Part shown: piece after piece, positions 16,918 through 28,354 of the stretch
Numbering within the stretch: the first letter of the stretch is position 1
Layout of the letters: every line of letters starts with the position of its first letter
Assembly: GCA_964480195.1 (NCBI GenBank)
Contig: CAYZOJ010000001.1
Coordinates: 1 to 64,000 of the forward strand
From: Stercoripulliclostridium_A sp964480195
GTDB lineage: Bacteria > Bacillota > Clostridia > Christensenellales > DTU072
Length of the DNA: 64,000 nt
Reading direction: 5' to 3'
Made by a program: the position numbers and the translations under genes
The notes under the pieces: model-generated
What the model was told of the DNA's origin: nothing
Database searches by the model: none
What the model saw: only the letters and a program-made list of their open reading frames with translations

Positions 16918-16950
16918 TACAAGGGGGAAAAATATGAGTTTTTTTCTTGA

Positions 16951-19900
16951 TTAAATGAGCGGAGTTTTGTTTTTCAACGCTCTTTGGGTGTAGGCACCGC
17001 TGTCCGCTATCGCCGTAACGTACTTGTAAACGGTCAACGAGGTTGCTTCGGGTGCCGTTACGGAATTGTAGTTATAGATTGATATGAACGTCGCGGGCGC
17101 ATCGTTAATGTCGATGTCGCTGTACTTGTTCGCATCTCCCGAACCGTAGACACTGCCGTTCGCCATATACCAGCCGTTCATATCGGCGTAATGCGGGAGA
17201 TAGAATACGGCGGACTCTCCGTCTATGGTTACGTCAATCTTGTGGTAATAGAGCTTGGCGCCCTTGGAATCGGTAAGCGTTACGCCGTTCCTTACAAGGT
17301 TCGTGCCGAGTTCGGAATCACCGCCGACGTAGTTTTTGAGGTTCATTTCGTCCATATTAAGGTCGACAGTAATCTTGTGGGTTCCTACCGCACTATTGCT
17401 TTCGCTCAACTTGAATTCTTGCGCCAAGGAGTATACGGAACCGTAACGGAATTTGAATACGAGTTTGTTTGCTTCCAAGTCGTAATCGAGGTATGCGCCG
17501 TAGAAGAGGTTCGGGTTGTACTCGTCATAGACAGCGCTTTCCGCAAGAGCCATACCTACCGTGCCGTTTGCCGACTCTACGCCGAACTCGAATTCGATAT
17601 TGTTATATGCCGAGTATCTGGCGGTACCGACGCCGTCGGCAAGCTTTAACGTGCTACCCGCTTTGAGGGTTACCGCGCTTCCGTTGTACATAGTGTACTC
17701 GTCGTCGATAAGATAATCGTTATAGGCGTGGTCGTTTTCGACAAAGAGCAGTTTGTTGTTGGTTACGCGCGTCGCGTTACCGGTGAGCATTACAAACGGC
17801 TGTGCGTCGCCTATATCGCCGATACTTGCAAGGTCTACATCCTGCCACGTAGTCGTGCCGATTTGACGGATACGAATCTTGGCAGAACCGTTACCCATAG
17901 CACCGAGTTTATCGTAGTACGCTCTGACTTCGAATCCGACGCCGAGCGCGCTACCCTTGACATTGCTGTACAGTTGGGTCGTAACGGTCGTAACTTCGGT
18001 TGCATCCTTTTCTATACAACGAACGTCGAGATAAACGTCGTAATAATAATCGTAAGTTTCGGTTTTGTCGTAGACTTCTTGCGAATTCTGATGACGTTCG
18101 AAGCGCAAACGTGCGCCCTTGACGTTGGGATTGGTTGCTATCGACAATGCGTAATCGGACGTTGCGGTTTTGAGTCCGTTAATGTTATTCGTCGAATATC
18201 CGCCTTCCGCGAACAAGTTATAGTAAAGAACGTTAGTTCCCGCTTCGTAAATAGCATTACCCGTCAACTGCGCATAACTCGCTATTCTGTCCAAAGTGAA
18301 CGAGTGCGAATAGTACGAAGGCGCATACATTCCGTTTCCGGTGCTCGATTCGGTGTCCGTGGCGTAGAGCATATAGCTTCTTGCCGTTGCCGCGTCACTT
18401 GTTACAAGGTCGCTGTCGCCGTCAAACGAAGAGTTGACGAGAGGCGTATACATACGTAATTTGCTACCCGCGGTAACGATTTCGCCCGTTCCTCCGCTGA
18501 CGTCGAATGCAAGAGATGTAACGCTCCTCGTTACGGTTACTATTGTATAGTCGGTATCCAGCAACGCGCCGTTATAGTAGAGAGCAAGCTCTATCATATG
18601 CGAACCGCGACCGAGAATGACATTTGCGGGCTCTTCCGCCTTTTCGCCGTCGACATAGTATTCGGTCGTAAATGCCGAACCGAGCTTCGAAGGCAGACCG
18701 AAGAAGTTGTTAAGTAAGCTTGCGTTCGTCTTGAAGAACGCTTCACTCGTATCGACGCTTATTACGCCGTTCGCGTTTTGTGCGATGTCGATAAACGTGC
18801 CGGTGTGCTCGTACAAGCCTTGCTCGGTTAATGTAAGCGAACCTAACGCGTACTTCATCGTCGAGGAGATGTAGAACTTGCGAGCATCGGAATCGGCGCC
18901 CGTCAAATACGCGCGAGCACTCGTAATGCCGTCTATTGCCGATATGTCCTTGATTGCGCCGGAGCTTCCGTCAATCGAGGCAATCACCGTTATCAACTCT
19001 TTATTGAACTTAATGCGCAAGTCGTGGCTGTAACCGTCAAAGAGCTTGGAGCAATCCATCGCGTAATTAGCTGTCGACATTGCCGTGAGTTTACCGCCGG
19101 ATACGCTATAAAGCGTTACGACTGCGTTCGAAACGTCGCTTCTGTTAAACGTCATCGCAAGAGCGTATCCGTTAGAAGAAACATCACCCGCAAACACAAC
19201 GGTGAATTTGTTTTCGCCCTCGGTTTCGGCAAGTCTTACGCGCATACGTATTCCGTCGAAATCGTAGGCGTTCTTAGTCGAAACGAACGTTGAATCTCCC
19301 GTCGCATTATTGAGTTTACCGTATGTCAAACCGCTTATTTCGGGATCCGAAACCGTCGATGTCTTGTTCGCATAGAAACGCGTCGGAATGTAGCTCGAAA
19401 GCCCGTCGACTTTGGTGGTATCGTACGTATTTTGTCTTGCGTCATCGACACGAACTTCTTGGGTCTGAGAGCCAATGGTCGTCGCGTAACTTACTTCGTA
19501 GTTAAGGTTCGACATCAAATCGAACAACTTGCATTGGTAGTCGTACTTAACCGTTATATAGTTCGTCTTACCGACGGCGCAGGAATCAAGACCTTCGATA
19601 ACGATACTACCGTTAGATCCGTCAACGATGAATCCCGATTCCAACGAACCGTTTACCATCATATACATTCCTACGGCGACGTTAAGTTTCTTCTTGACTT
19701 CTTCCATATTCGATAGATCTTCGGCAAGAAGTTTTTCCGTCCACTCCGCTATTACGCTACGAACTTCGCGTTGGATATCGACCTTGAATTCTTTATAGTC
19801 GAGTACGACGTTGTATTCCTTGGTCGCAAAGCTCATTCCGCCGAGCTTCATCGTTACGTAGTCGCCGTTTACGTCGTCTTGCGTGTAACCGACCTTGGTT

Positions 19901-22900
19901 ATGCTGTGCGCGTAAAGTTCGCTACCCTTGTAGTACTCAATGTTCTTGCCTTCCTTACCGCTTTCTATAACGGTTTTGCTTAAGAAAGCAATCTTGGAAA
20001 GCGCGCTTTGTACATACGCGTTCAATGCGCTACTCAATGCGGTATCGAGCTTTTCTTCATCGGTCATCTCGGCTTCGAAACGGAAGTTGGACTTACCGTA
20101 GTTACCGCTGACGATATTGCCTCTTGTCGGGACATAAATCGTTTCTTCGCCGACCGTCACCGATTTTGTTTCGGTAATACTGATAACATAAGGCGCGACT
20201 TCGATTTTTCCGCCGGTGAGCGGGGTAAGGACTTTGTCGACGTCTTCCAACCAAACGTAAATTTTACGAGCTTCGACTTTATAGGAGAAGTCCTGAACGA
20301 CTATCTCGTAATTTTGAACGTTTGCGGTCGCCTTGGAAATGTCTACGGAATCGCCGTACATCGTGTGTAGCCCTACTCCGAAATATGAGCCGTTATCCAT
20401 AAAGGAGATTACGGGGGCGTTTTCGTCGCCTATTCTAAGTCCGAGGCTTTCCGCCGTATCGTCGTTCTTGAAGCCCTCGTAACTATATATATAGTTGGCG
20501 GGAGTTGCCATATATTTGGCGGTTATGACGTTGCCGGCTCCTGCTACCGTGGATTTCATGGTGAGCGTCAAGGTCGCGCGGACTACTTGAACTTCATACG
20601 AATCATCGAATACGATTTCGTAGTTTTCCATATAATAGCCGTTGCTCGAGAAGCTTACATTATAGCTATCGTCACCCGCATTCGTATATGCGTCCATCGG
20701 GTCGATTTCAGACAAGGAAGTATGTGCCCATACAACGTCGGAAAGGCTTATGCCGTTTGCCTTATCGGTATCGTCGTCGGCGTATACCAAAATGTTGCGA
20801 GTGTCGACAGAGCCGTAATAGAACGAAATGCTTTGGTCGCCGTAAGTCTTGTTAAGGATTCCGCTGACTCCCGTCATCGCGTAAAGTTTTGCCTTGGCGA
20901 CGGTGAGTGTGCCGGGAAGTACCTTTATATAATAGTTGTCCGCGGTGTATCCGTTGACAGTCCAATCGTAATCGCCTGCGGGGAAGCCGTCAACGTTAAA
21001 GATTTCGACTGTGCCGTTTTCGTCGATATAGCAATGGCACCTCAAGGACGCTCCGCCCTTCAAAATGTCTTTTAAGTCGTTTACGCTATCTCCGCCCGCG
21101 AGTCCGCCGAAGCACGCTTGCAACTTTTCTCTTACGGACAATCCGCCGAGTCCGTTTGCCGTCGCGTACTCCTCAGCCATACGGATGTATTCGAGTTCTT
21201 TGGGATCGTTAGTATATTCCGAAATCGAATTGACGTCGAAATAGGTGTATTGGCTTACGTATGCCTGTATATCGCTTTGCGAAATCTTGCCGTTATATAC
21301 GAACTTGCTCTCGTCCGCGATGTCGTTCATCACAATCGTAAGAGTTGCTTTGCCGACGGTTACTTTTGCGGACGTGCCTATGTCGAGAGAGTAGTTTACG
21401 TTGCTTATGCTCATTCCGCTAAGGTCTACGCCGTACGTTCCCGCTTTAAGAATGTCGATATCCGCAACTATTACGGGCTTACCTTGAATCAACGACTTAA
21501 TCAGCTTGTCGTCCGTAACGTCTATGCCGTTACTGCTGTCCCATATCGTGTAAGGAACTTCTACGCCGTCTTTTGCCGTGCCGTAAGGTACCGTTAAGGA
21601 ATCCACTATTATCTTTAACTTGTGTTCCTTTACTTCCGCCGTGGGCGACGAGTTGAGCAATTTATAATCGCGGTTATAGTCCGCATAGTACATACTTATT
21701 GCGTACTCGCCCTTTTGCGAAGTCGTGTTGTCCCCTTCTGCGCCGAATACGAACGCTATATAGGAGTTCTCCTGCGTTACGATGTTCTTGACGACTTTGA
21801 ACTTGTCGGTTACGTTTTTGAATCGAGTTTCGGCTTTGCCGAGTTCGCCTTCGTCTATTGCGTCTATCGCGGAGTTTATACTCTCTTGCATCGCGCTTAT
21901 GGCAAGCAATATGTTTGTCGTGTTTTCTTCCGTAAAGCAATTCAGGTTGGAGTTGCCGACGTCGTTACCGAACATAACAAGGGTTTGAAGAGCTTCGACA
22001 AGCTTGTTGCGTGCGTTGTTTGCTCCGCTTCCGAACGATACCGCTTCGATGGCGTTTTTGAGCGTCTTATATTCGGAAGTGAGGTTTTCAAGCTTTGATT
22101 TGAACGTGTCGAATTCGTATCCCGCGTCTTTGGAACCGAAAGCAAAATTATGGACTATCGGCGCGGTGCCGTAATACGAACTCATCGTAAGTTTGGCGTA
22201 CTCGATAGAGAAGTCTTCGCCGTCATATGCTTTGGAGAGCGCGGCGGAGCTTATGGTTACGTTTATCGTCGATCTCTCGATTGTGTAAACGTAATTCTGC
22301 AACGTGGTAACGGCAAAGTTCCTGTCGGAGCAGGATATGACAACGTCGTACGTGCCTACTGCCGCGTTATCGTTATCGTCGTTGCCGTTACGATCGAACG
22401 TGAACGATACGGTGGAGTTATCGAATCCCGTCGTGGCAACCGCGGGTGAGAACATATTGGAAGTTATGCTCGGTTCCTCGCCGTCGTAGACCTTAGAAAG
22501 GTATCTGTCGTTGATACGGATTTCCACACTGCGCGGGACTATCTTGAAGCGATACGCTTCCTTTAACGCGACGACGTAGTTGGAACTTAAAGAGTTTTCA
22601 GCTACTTTGATTTCGTATCCGACTACGGTTACGCCGTCTTCGGCATATCTGACGTCTTTTGCGGTAACCGCGGTTTCTCCCGAGTATATTCCGAGAGCAA
22701 AATACGGGGTACTCTCGCCTGCAATGGTATTTTCGATTTCATAATCCTGCGAAGTTAAAGTCGCACTCTGGTTATTGAATTCGCGCTCGATTGTGTTTTC
22801 GTCCGTTGTCGAATTGCACTTTATTACTATATAAACGGTGCGCGGTTTAACGGTAAACGTGATTTCGGGCGAGTTCTCCGAATCGAGTTCGTAGTTCTTG

Positions 22901-25900
22901 TCCGTAATGTCGGTAACGCGAGTGGTATACGTGCCCGCATTGCGTACGACCGATCTCGAAAGCGAAACGGTATCGTCGTCGAACAACGGACGGTTGTCTT
23001 CGTCTGTCGCGTACGTGCCGTCGTCGTTATAAACGTGTTGTAAATCGTCCGTGCTTATGTGCGCGCTGAATACGTAATCGCTACAGCAATACTCCAATCC
23101 GTCCGGAAGTCCGACGTAGTTGTCTATCGTAATGCTTACCTTTCTCTTGGAGATTACGTACGTATAATCGGCGTCCCCGATAAACGCGACGGAGTAGTTG
23201 TTATTGCTTATTTTAACCTTGACGGGATACGTGCCCGCGTCCTTGCTCATGCCCTCGAACGAGAACGTTATAAACTTGCTTACCGTACCCGCGTCCGCAT
23301 AATCGACGTTCTCGCCGTCGACGATTTCGTAAATAGTGTACTCGGAAATCTCGGGCTTTTTGCCGTCGTATACTTTGGTCAAGGCGCTTTCGTCAACCTT
23401 GATATACAAGCTCTTGCTTTCGACCGTGAGCTTGTCGGAAATGAATGTGATATAGTAGTTATCGCTACCGAGAGTGCCGATTTGTATGTTGTAGTCGCCT
23501 TTGTTTTCGCCGGTTTCTCTACCGAGTGCGCCGGTGAGCGTATCTTTGACACCGTCCTTTACGATAAGTCCGCTCGCCGAGTTACCCTCTATGCCCGAAA
23601 CGGTATAGGTGAGCACGGGATCCGCGGATCCGTAAATCTTGCTTGCGGGGTTTGCGGTTACTACTATGGGGCGTTTTGCGACTTCGATATAACCGCCGAT
23701 ATAAACGATATCATAGTTTTCGGCTTTGTCGCCCGTACCGTCGATGGAAACGTCGACCGCGTGCATACCCGCCTCTTTGTATCTATCGGGAAGCGACTTA
23801 TACGTAAGTACGCCGAGGGACGCCAAATCGTCGCCCGGAGCAAACGCGTTCGTTTCGTCGGTACACTCGGAGTTACCGTAGAAACGTACCTCCGGAACGA
23901 CGGCTTCTTCGCCGTATACTTTGATTAAAGTGTCAGTCTTAACGTATATCGTGCGCTTGGTTATCGTTACTTTTGCGCCGGCTTCGTTTGTAAACCTAAT
24001 ATCGTAATTCGGGTTGTAAGTTATGAGGCTTCCTACTTCTATAGCGTACTCGCCTACGGAATTCTGCTCTCTGTTCTCTCTCGCAAGGTTACCTTTTATG
24101 ACGTCGGTACCGTACAATCCGCTTTCGGCTTCACCGTCGACTGCAGACACCGTAAACGGTATGGCGGAAACAGAGCTTTGTCCGTATGTGTACGTCAAAG
24201 ACTCGGGAGTTATCACGACCGGACGTTTGGATATGTTGAACGTGCCTCTTTCAAATACGATTTCGTAGTTCTTGCCTACGATAGAGTTATTGACGTTGAG
24301 ACTATAAATTCCTTGGGGAGTATCGTTACTGAGATATACTTCGTTACCGCTTGCGTCGGTGCAGACTATATCGAACATATCGAGCACTATAAGCGCGCCT
24401 TCAGAAAGATATTCTTTGCCGTCCGCGTCAACGAGAATTGCGGTGGTCGCGTACTTCTTATTGTACTCGGTATTAAAGCTTTCGCTATACAAGCCGTCGC
24501 CCTCGACGAATACGGAAAGAGGCTCCGCAAGTGCTTCTTTGGACGAATTGCCGAAAGTCATTTTGAGCTTGGGCATATCCTGTCCGTATACTTTGCTTTG
24601 AGATTTTGCAAAACCTACGTAAATCTTCTTCTTGGCAATCTTTAATATATTCGTCGCGTCTTCGAATGCGTTGTGTATGCCGTCGCCCGCGTACGATACG
24701 ACTATGCGATATTCGCCTGCGTCGCTCGGTAACGTCGTATAGTCAGCGCCCGCTTCACGACGAACGGAAAGCCATATGTTTTGCGGAATATATTCGATTG
24801 TAAAGTCGCTTTCTCCAAACGTAACCGTCCTTTCGGTCGCTTCGTACGAGGAATAACCGTTTATCGTTACGGAAGGCGCTTCCACCGAGCCGTAAACGAA
24901 ATCGTAATCGTTTTGGTCCGAATACTTTATGGATACGTCCTTACGATCGCGCATATAGATAACGTAACTCGTGGTGTATTTTTGACCGTAATATGAATAC
25001 GTTATCTCGATATGTTGAGCTTTGGTTTGACCGTCAAACTCTTCGTTGTTGAATTTAAGACTGTTGATATTGAACGTGCTCGACGCGTCGTTTATGGCAG
25101 CATCGGACATCCTCTTGGTTTCCGTCGTGCCGTTATCGTAATAAAGCATTATCGTACCGCCGGAAACGTCGAACTCTTCGTGCTCGATATAGTAACGCTT
25201 GGGAAGATCGTTTACGTCGATTTTTACAAGGCTCTTCTCAACAACTCTAAAATCAACCGTTGCCGTAACGGGCGCCGTTTCGGTTCCGTATGTGTACGAA
25301 ATCGTTACGGGACGCGCGTCGGACGTGCTGAGGTCGGCTATATCGTATCCTCCGGGATTGCCGTCGGAAACGTTGATGTACTCGGATTTAAGAGGTATAA
25401 GCGTCGAGGTTCCGTCGGTGAACGTCAGACGGAGCATATAATCGGATACCGCTATCGGCGCACCTTGAATGACTACGAACGCGTCGTCGATATTCGCTTC
25501 GAGAGAAACGGAATCGAGTTTCCTATCGCCGACGGTTACCACAACGGTAAGCGTACGTGCGTTACGCTCCGCCTCGGAAAGGGTCGCCTTTTCTTCCGCG
25601 GTACCGTAGAAAAGCTTTACGTATTGGAGTCCCGACGAGTTGGGGGAATAATCGGAAACGATAAATCCGTCCGCATATTCCGAAAGAGCGGCGTTACGCA
25701 TATTGCCGTTGGTTTCCTTGACGTTGATTTGCAACGTTCCCAAACGTACAAGACGATTGTCTTTGTCCTTAACCGCAAACGAGGTTATGTCAAATCTCGT
25801 GCCCGCGGATACTTCCGCCGTCGGGTCGGAACCGCTGTTCCAAGAAACTTCGCTGACAGACGACGAAACAACCGTTACCTTGACTTCTGCATCCAACGTC

Positions 25901-28311
25901 TTTTCGTCACTGTAATTATATTTTACCTGTATCGTCTGTTCGCCGATTTCGGAATCAAGACCGACAAACTGCAACGTGTTATCCGCAACGGCGTCTTCGA
26001 TAACTATTTCTTCGTACGTATCGTTGTTGTATATCAGCCACAAGATCATTCCGTCATAATTGAACGTCAATCCGCTACCTTTGGAAACATAAGTCTTTTG
26101 GGTGGGTTCTTGCTTGATTTCGATACTTACGGCTTCTTTTGCGACAACTATTACCTTGCTTTGAAGCGTGGCACCGTTATATTCTATTGTTACGATTCTT
26201 TCGCCGATAGATGTGTTGCGACTGTTATAATCGAGCATATCTTTGGTAACTTCGACATACTCGTCTCCGCCCGCGCGACTGATTAGAAGCGCATAACCGG
26301 TAAGATCGATGTCTGTGCCTTCCGTTACGACGCCGAAATCTACGTTCTCGGAATCATAGCCACCGTCTTCGTTTTCTTTGCACAGCTCTTTTATCTCTTC
26401 GAACTCGTTGGTTACTTCTACCGTTATAAAGCACTCTTGCTCCAGTCCATTCGTTTCGAAATAAACGCGATACGTGCCGACTTCGGTAAATTGGGTCGAG
26501 AGATCTTTGTCTTGCGGTTCGTCGGTATCGTATCCGACGCTAATCGTCCAATCCTTTCCGAAATTGTCGGAACCCGCGTCGATATATTGAGCGTTGACTT
26601 CGCCTTCGTACGTTACTGCGAGAATGAGGTTTTCAAGGTTCAATTCTTCGCCTATGGTATATTGGATTTTTACGTCCCCGCCTAATTTGACTTCTTTGAT
26701 TTTGCGAACTACAGTTACGGTAAAGGCGTTCTCGACGGTGAAACTCAAATCGTATTCGTCGACATATGTAAGCTTTGCTGATACCGAACCTACTGCGGTA
26801 TTGTCGAACTCGACGGTCGCGTCGCCTATCGGAAGATTCTCTTTTACGGCTCCACTGTTGTACGTAACGTTAATGGTGATGTCCGACGTGTCCGCCGTTC
26901 CGTTAAGGTATGCGATTACGCCTTCTTGATTGTTTAGTTCTATGTCGGTAATTGCAAGCGCAATGACCTCGAAATCGTATTCTAAGGTTAAGTCGTTATA
27001 CACAATGACCCAAGTCTGCTCGCCTGCCTCTTCGTAGCGATCTATGACCATTCCGCCTTTCCAGTCAACGTACGCGGATATGAGATCGAAAGACTCGCCG
27101 ACTTCGCCGTTGTTGTAAACGAGTGCTATTTGCCAGTCTTGAAGATTATACTCGGTATCTTGATATACTTTGCCTTCTTCGATAACTTTTAAGCCCGTCG
27201 CTTCACGCGGGATAACGTCGATTTCAAGTTCGCCGACGGTGGCCAAACAAACGTCGCCGTAATAGAAATTGATGTTTACCGTCTGTTTGCCCGCAAGTGT
27301 ACGGTCATAACCCGAAAACGAAACTTTATCGGAAGGTATAGTGATTTCTTCACTCGAACCGTTGGTATACGTAACGGCAATCTCGAGTCCGTCTAAATCC
27401 AAGTCGAGATATTGATACTTGGGATGCGCTTCGTTTTGCTCTGCGTAATTCAAGATTTTATAAGAAGCAACGTCGCGATTGGCGATTTTGACGTTAAACT
27501 CCGTTTCGAAACCGCCGTACATGACTTTTGCGAATACGCTACTCGCAACTTGCGTGGAATCGAATTCGTACGTCAATCCCTCAAGCAGAGTGCCGTCCGC
27601 CGAGGTCATCGACATCGTGTGTGTATAGCCGTTGTTGTATTTGAGGGTAATAATTCCGCCCGTAAGATCGAGCTCGCTGTCGCCGAGGTAGTAGACGGTT
27701 TGGTTGGGAACCGTGTGCATGTCGATACCCACAAGTTCGCGGTCTTCGACCGTTACGTTGTACGTAGCGGAATAATCGGTGCCGTCGAGGTTGTACGTCA
27801 CCTTTACTTCTTGCAAACCGAGTGTGTTTCTATCATATCCCGAACACATTTCGCGCGTAACGGGAACCGTGAGAGCGGTTCCGTCCGAGAATCCGATTAC
27901 CAAATAACAATCCTCGAGATTGAGTTGTTGCTCGACAATGTAGTTGACGTTTTCATCGGGAACGATAAGATTGACCGACGCCACTTGCGGACGCATTACC
28001 GTAACTTTGAACGTAACGGTTACTCCTTCGTATGAGATCAGTATGTACTGCTCACCGAGAGTGTCGGGCGAATACGATGATACCATATCAGGCGTAACCG
28101 AAACTTTACGCTCGCTCTGGTCGACATACACTACGAGTATGCTCGCGTCGGTAAGATCGAGCTCTTCGCCTAATACGTACGAAGTTTTGGGCGAAGAATA
28201 AATTTCGATATGGTCGATTTTGGGTTCTGCGGTACAAGACACAAACGCGCATACCGCGCACACCGTTACAATCAGCGCAATCAACGTCAATAAAAGTTTT
28301 CTGTTTTGCAT
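16951..28311 (-). CDS. Giant Ig-like/MBG-repeat surface lipoprotein (3786 residues)
   Basis: One uninterrupted frame. The start at 28311 is chosen over an upstream in-frame ATG because AGAGGT precedes it and a lipoprotein signal follows (MQNRKLLLTLIALIV, FVSC, lipid-bound Cys). About 12 Ig-like domains of the group 3 type (pattern xxIEIxxxPxxxYxxGExLDLT) fill residues 34-1120. About 14 MBG/YDG-type repeats (for example KRPIVVTANPASKIYGSADP) follow to about 2900, interrupted by helical stretches near 2065-2180 and 2745-2800. Two laminin-G-like beta sandwiches seem to lie near 2980-3170 and 3570-3720. No LPXTG motif or C-terminal anchor is seen, so the lipid should hold it. Likely role: a long adhesive or glycan-binding stalk; the ligand is unknown. 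Confidence 0.85.
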   Translation of the reverse strand: MQNRKLLLTLIALIVTVCAVCAFVSCTAEPKIDHIEIYSSPKTSYVLGEELDLTDASILVVYVDQSERKVSVTPDMVSSYSPDTLGEQYILISYEGVTVTFKVTVMRPQVASVNLIVPDENVNYIVEQQLNLEDCYLVIGFSDGTALTVPVTREMCSGYDRNTLGLQEVKVTYNLDGTDYSATYNVTVEDRELVGIDMHTVPNQTVYYLGDSELDLTGGIITLKYNNGYTHTMSMTSADGTLLEGLTYEFDSTQVASSVFAKVMYGGFETEFNVKIANRDVASYKILNYAEQNEAHPKYQYLDLDLDGLEIAVTYTNGSSEEITIPSDKVSFSGYDRTLAGKQTVNINFYYGDVCLATVGELEIDVIPREATGLKVIEEGKVYQDTEYNLQDWQIALVYNNGEVGESFDLISAYVDWKGGMVIDRYEEAGEQTWVIVYNDLTLEYDFEVIALAITDIELNNQEGVIAYLNGTADTSDITINVTYNSGAVKENLPIGDATVEFDNTAVGSVSAKLTYVDEYDLSFTVENAFTVTVVRKIKEVKLGGDVKIQYTIGEELNLENLILAVTYEGEVNAQYIDAGSDNFGKDWTISVGYDTDEPQDKDLSTQFTEVGTYRVYFETNGLEQECFITVEVTNEFEEIKELCKENEDGGYDSENVDFGVVTEGTDIDLTGYALLISRAGGDEYVEVTKDMLDYNSRNTSIGERIVTIEYNGATLQSKVIVVAKEAVSIEIKQEPTQKTYVSKGSGLTFNYDGMILWLIYNNDTYEEIVIEDAVADNTLQFVGLDSEIGEQTIQVKYNYSDEKTLDAEVKVTVVSSSVSEVSWNSGSDPTAEVSAGTRFDITSFAVKDKDNRLVRLGTLQINVKETNGNMRNAALSEYADGFIVSDYSPNSSGLQYVKLFYGTAEEKATLSEAERNARTLTVVVTVGDRKLDSVSLEANIDDAFVVIQGAPIAVSDYMLRLTFTDGTSTLIPLKSEYINVSDGNPGGYDIADLSTSDARPVTISYTYGTETAPVTATVDFRVVEKSLVKIDVNDLPKRYYIEHEEFDVSGGTIMLYYDNGTTETKRMSDAAINDASSTFNINSLKFNNEEFDGQTKAQHIEITYSYYGQKYTTSYVIYMRDRKDVSIKYSDQNDYDFVYGSVEAPSVTINGYSSYEATERTVTFGESDFTIEYIPQNIWLSVRREAGADYTTLPSDAGEYRIVVSYAGDGIHNAFEDATNILKIAKKKIYVGFAKSQSKVYGQDMPKLKMTFGNSSKEALAEPLSVFVEGDGLYSESFNTEYNKKYATTAILVDADGKEYLSEGALIVLDMFDIVCTDASGNEVYLSNDTPQGIYSLNVNNSIVGKNYEIVFERGTFNISKRPVVITPESLTYTYGQSSVSAIPFTVSAVDGEAESGLYGTDVIKGNLARENREQNSVGEYAIEVGSLITYNPNYDIRFTNEAGAKVTITKRTIYVKTDTLIKVYGEEAVVPEVRFYGNSECTDETNAFAPGDDLASLGVLTYKSLPDRYKEAGMHAVDVSIDGTGDKAENYDIVYIGGYIEVAKRPIVVTANPASKIYGSADPVLTYTVSGIEGNSASGLIVKDGVKDTLTGALGRETGENKGDYNIQIGTLGSDNYYITFISDKLTVESKSLYIKVDESALTKVYDGKKPEISEYTIYEIVDGENVDYADAGTVSKFITFSFEGMSKDAGTYPVKVKISNNNYSVAFIGDADYTYVISKRKVSITIDNYVGLPDGLEYCCSDYVFSAHISTDDLQHVYNDDGTYATDEDNRPLFDDDTVSLSRSVVRNAGTYTTRVTDITDKNYELDSENSPEITFTVKPRTVYIVIKCNSTTDENTIEREFNNQSATLTSQDYEIENTIAGESTPYFALGIYSGETAVTAKDVRYAEDGVTVVGYEIKVAENSLSSNYVVALKEAYRFKIVPRSVEIRINDRYLSKVYDGEEPSITSNMFSPAVATTGFDNSTVSFTFDRNGNDDNDNAAVGTYDVVISCSDRNFAVTTLQNYVYTIERSTINVTISSAALSKAYDGEDFSIEYAKLTMSSYYGTAPIVHNFAFGSKDAGYEFDTFKSKLENLTSEYKTLKNAIEAVSFGSGANNARNKLVEALQTLVMFGNDVGNSNLNCFTEENTTNILLAISAMQESINSAIDAIDEGELGKAETRFKNVTDKFKVVKNIVTQENSYIAFVFGAEGDNTTSQKGEYAISMYYADYNRDYKLLNSSPTAEVKEHKLKIIVDSLTVPYGTAKDGVEVPYTIWDSSNGIDVTDDKLIKSLIQGKPVIVADIDILKAGTYGVDLSGMSISNVNYSLDIGTSAKVTVGKATLTIVMNDIADESKFVYNGKISQSDIQAYVSQYTYFDVNSISEYTNDPKELEYIRMAEEYATANGLGGLSVREKLQACFGGLAGGDSVNDLKDILKGGASLRCHCYIDENGTVEIFNVDGFPAGDYDWTVNGYTADNYYIKVLPGTLTVAKAKLYAMTGVSGILNKTYGDQSISFYYGSVDTRNILVYADDDTDKANGISLSDVVWAHTSLSEIDPMDAYTNAGDDSYNVSFSSNGYYMENYEIVFDDSYEVQVVRATLTLTMKSTVAGAGNVITAKYMATPANYIYSYEGFKNDDTAESLGLRIGDENAPVISFMDNGSYFGVGLHTMYGDSVDISKATANVQNYEIVVQDFSYKVEARKIYVWLEDVDKVLTPLTGGKIEVAPYVISITETKSVTVGEETIYVPTRGNIVSGNYGKSNFRFEAEMTDEEKLDTALSSALNAYVQSALSKIAFLSKTVIESGKEGKNIEYYKGSELYAHSITKVGYTQDDVNGDYVTMKLGGMSFATKEYNVVLDYKEFKVDIQREVRSVIAEWTEKLLAEDLSNMEEVKKKLNVAVGMYMMVNGSLESGFIVDGSNGSIVIEGLDSCAVGKTNYITVKYDYQCKLFDLMSNLNYEVSYATTIGSQTQEVRVDDARQNTYDTTKVDGLSSYIPTRFYANKTSTVSDPEISGLTYGKLNNATGDSTFVSTKNAYDFDGIRMRVRLAETEGENKFTVVFAGDVSSNGYALAMTFNRSDVSNAVVTLYSVSGGKLTAMSTANYAMDCSKLFDGYSHDLRIKFNKELITVIASIDGSSGAIKDISAIDGITSARAYLTGADSDARKFYISSTMKYALGSLTLTEQGLYEHTGTFIDIAQNANGVISVDTSEAFFKTNASLLNNFFGLPSKLGSAFTTEYYVDGEKAEEPANVILGRGSHMIELALYYNGALLDTDYTIVTVTRSVTSLAFDVSGGTGEIVTAGSKLRMYTPLVNSSFDGDSDLVTSDAATARSYMLYATDTESSTGNGMYAPSYYSHSFTLDRIASYAQLTGNAIYEAGTNVLYYNLFAEGGYSTNNINGLKTATSDYALSIATNPNVKGARLRFERHQNSQEVYDKTETYDYYYDVYLDVRCIEKDATEVTTVTTQLYSNVKGSALGVGFEVRAYYDKLGAMGNGSAKIRIRQIGTTTWQDVDLASIGDIGDAQPFVMLTGNATRVTNNKLLFVENDHAYNDYLIDDEYTMYNGSAVTLKAGSTLKLADGVGTARYSAYNNIEFEFGVESANGTVGMALAESAVYDEYNPNLFYGAYLDYDLEANKLVFKFRYGSVYSLAQEFKLSESNSAVGTHKITVDLNMDEMNLKNYVGGDSELGTNLVRNGVTLTDSKGAKLYYHKIDVTIDGESAVFYLPHYADMNGWYMANGSVYGSGDANKYSDIDINDAPATFISIYNYNSVTAPEATSLTVYKYVTAIADSGAYTQRALKNKTPLI

Positions 28312-28354
28312 ATTACCTCTTTGCGCGCCCTCACGCGCGCGACTATACGTGTAT

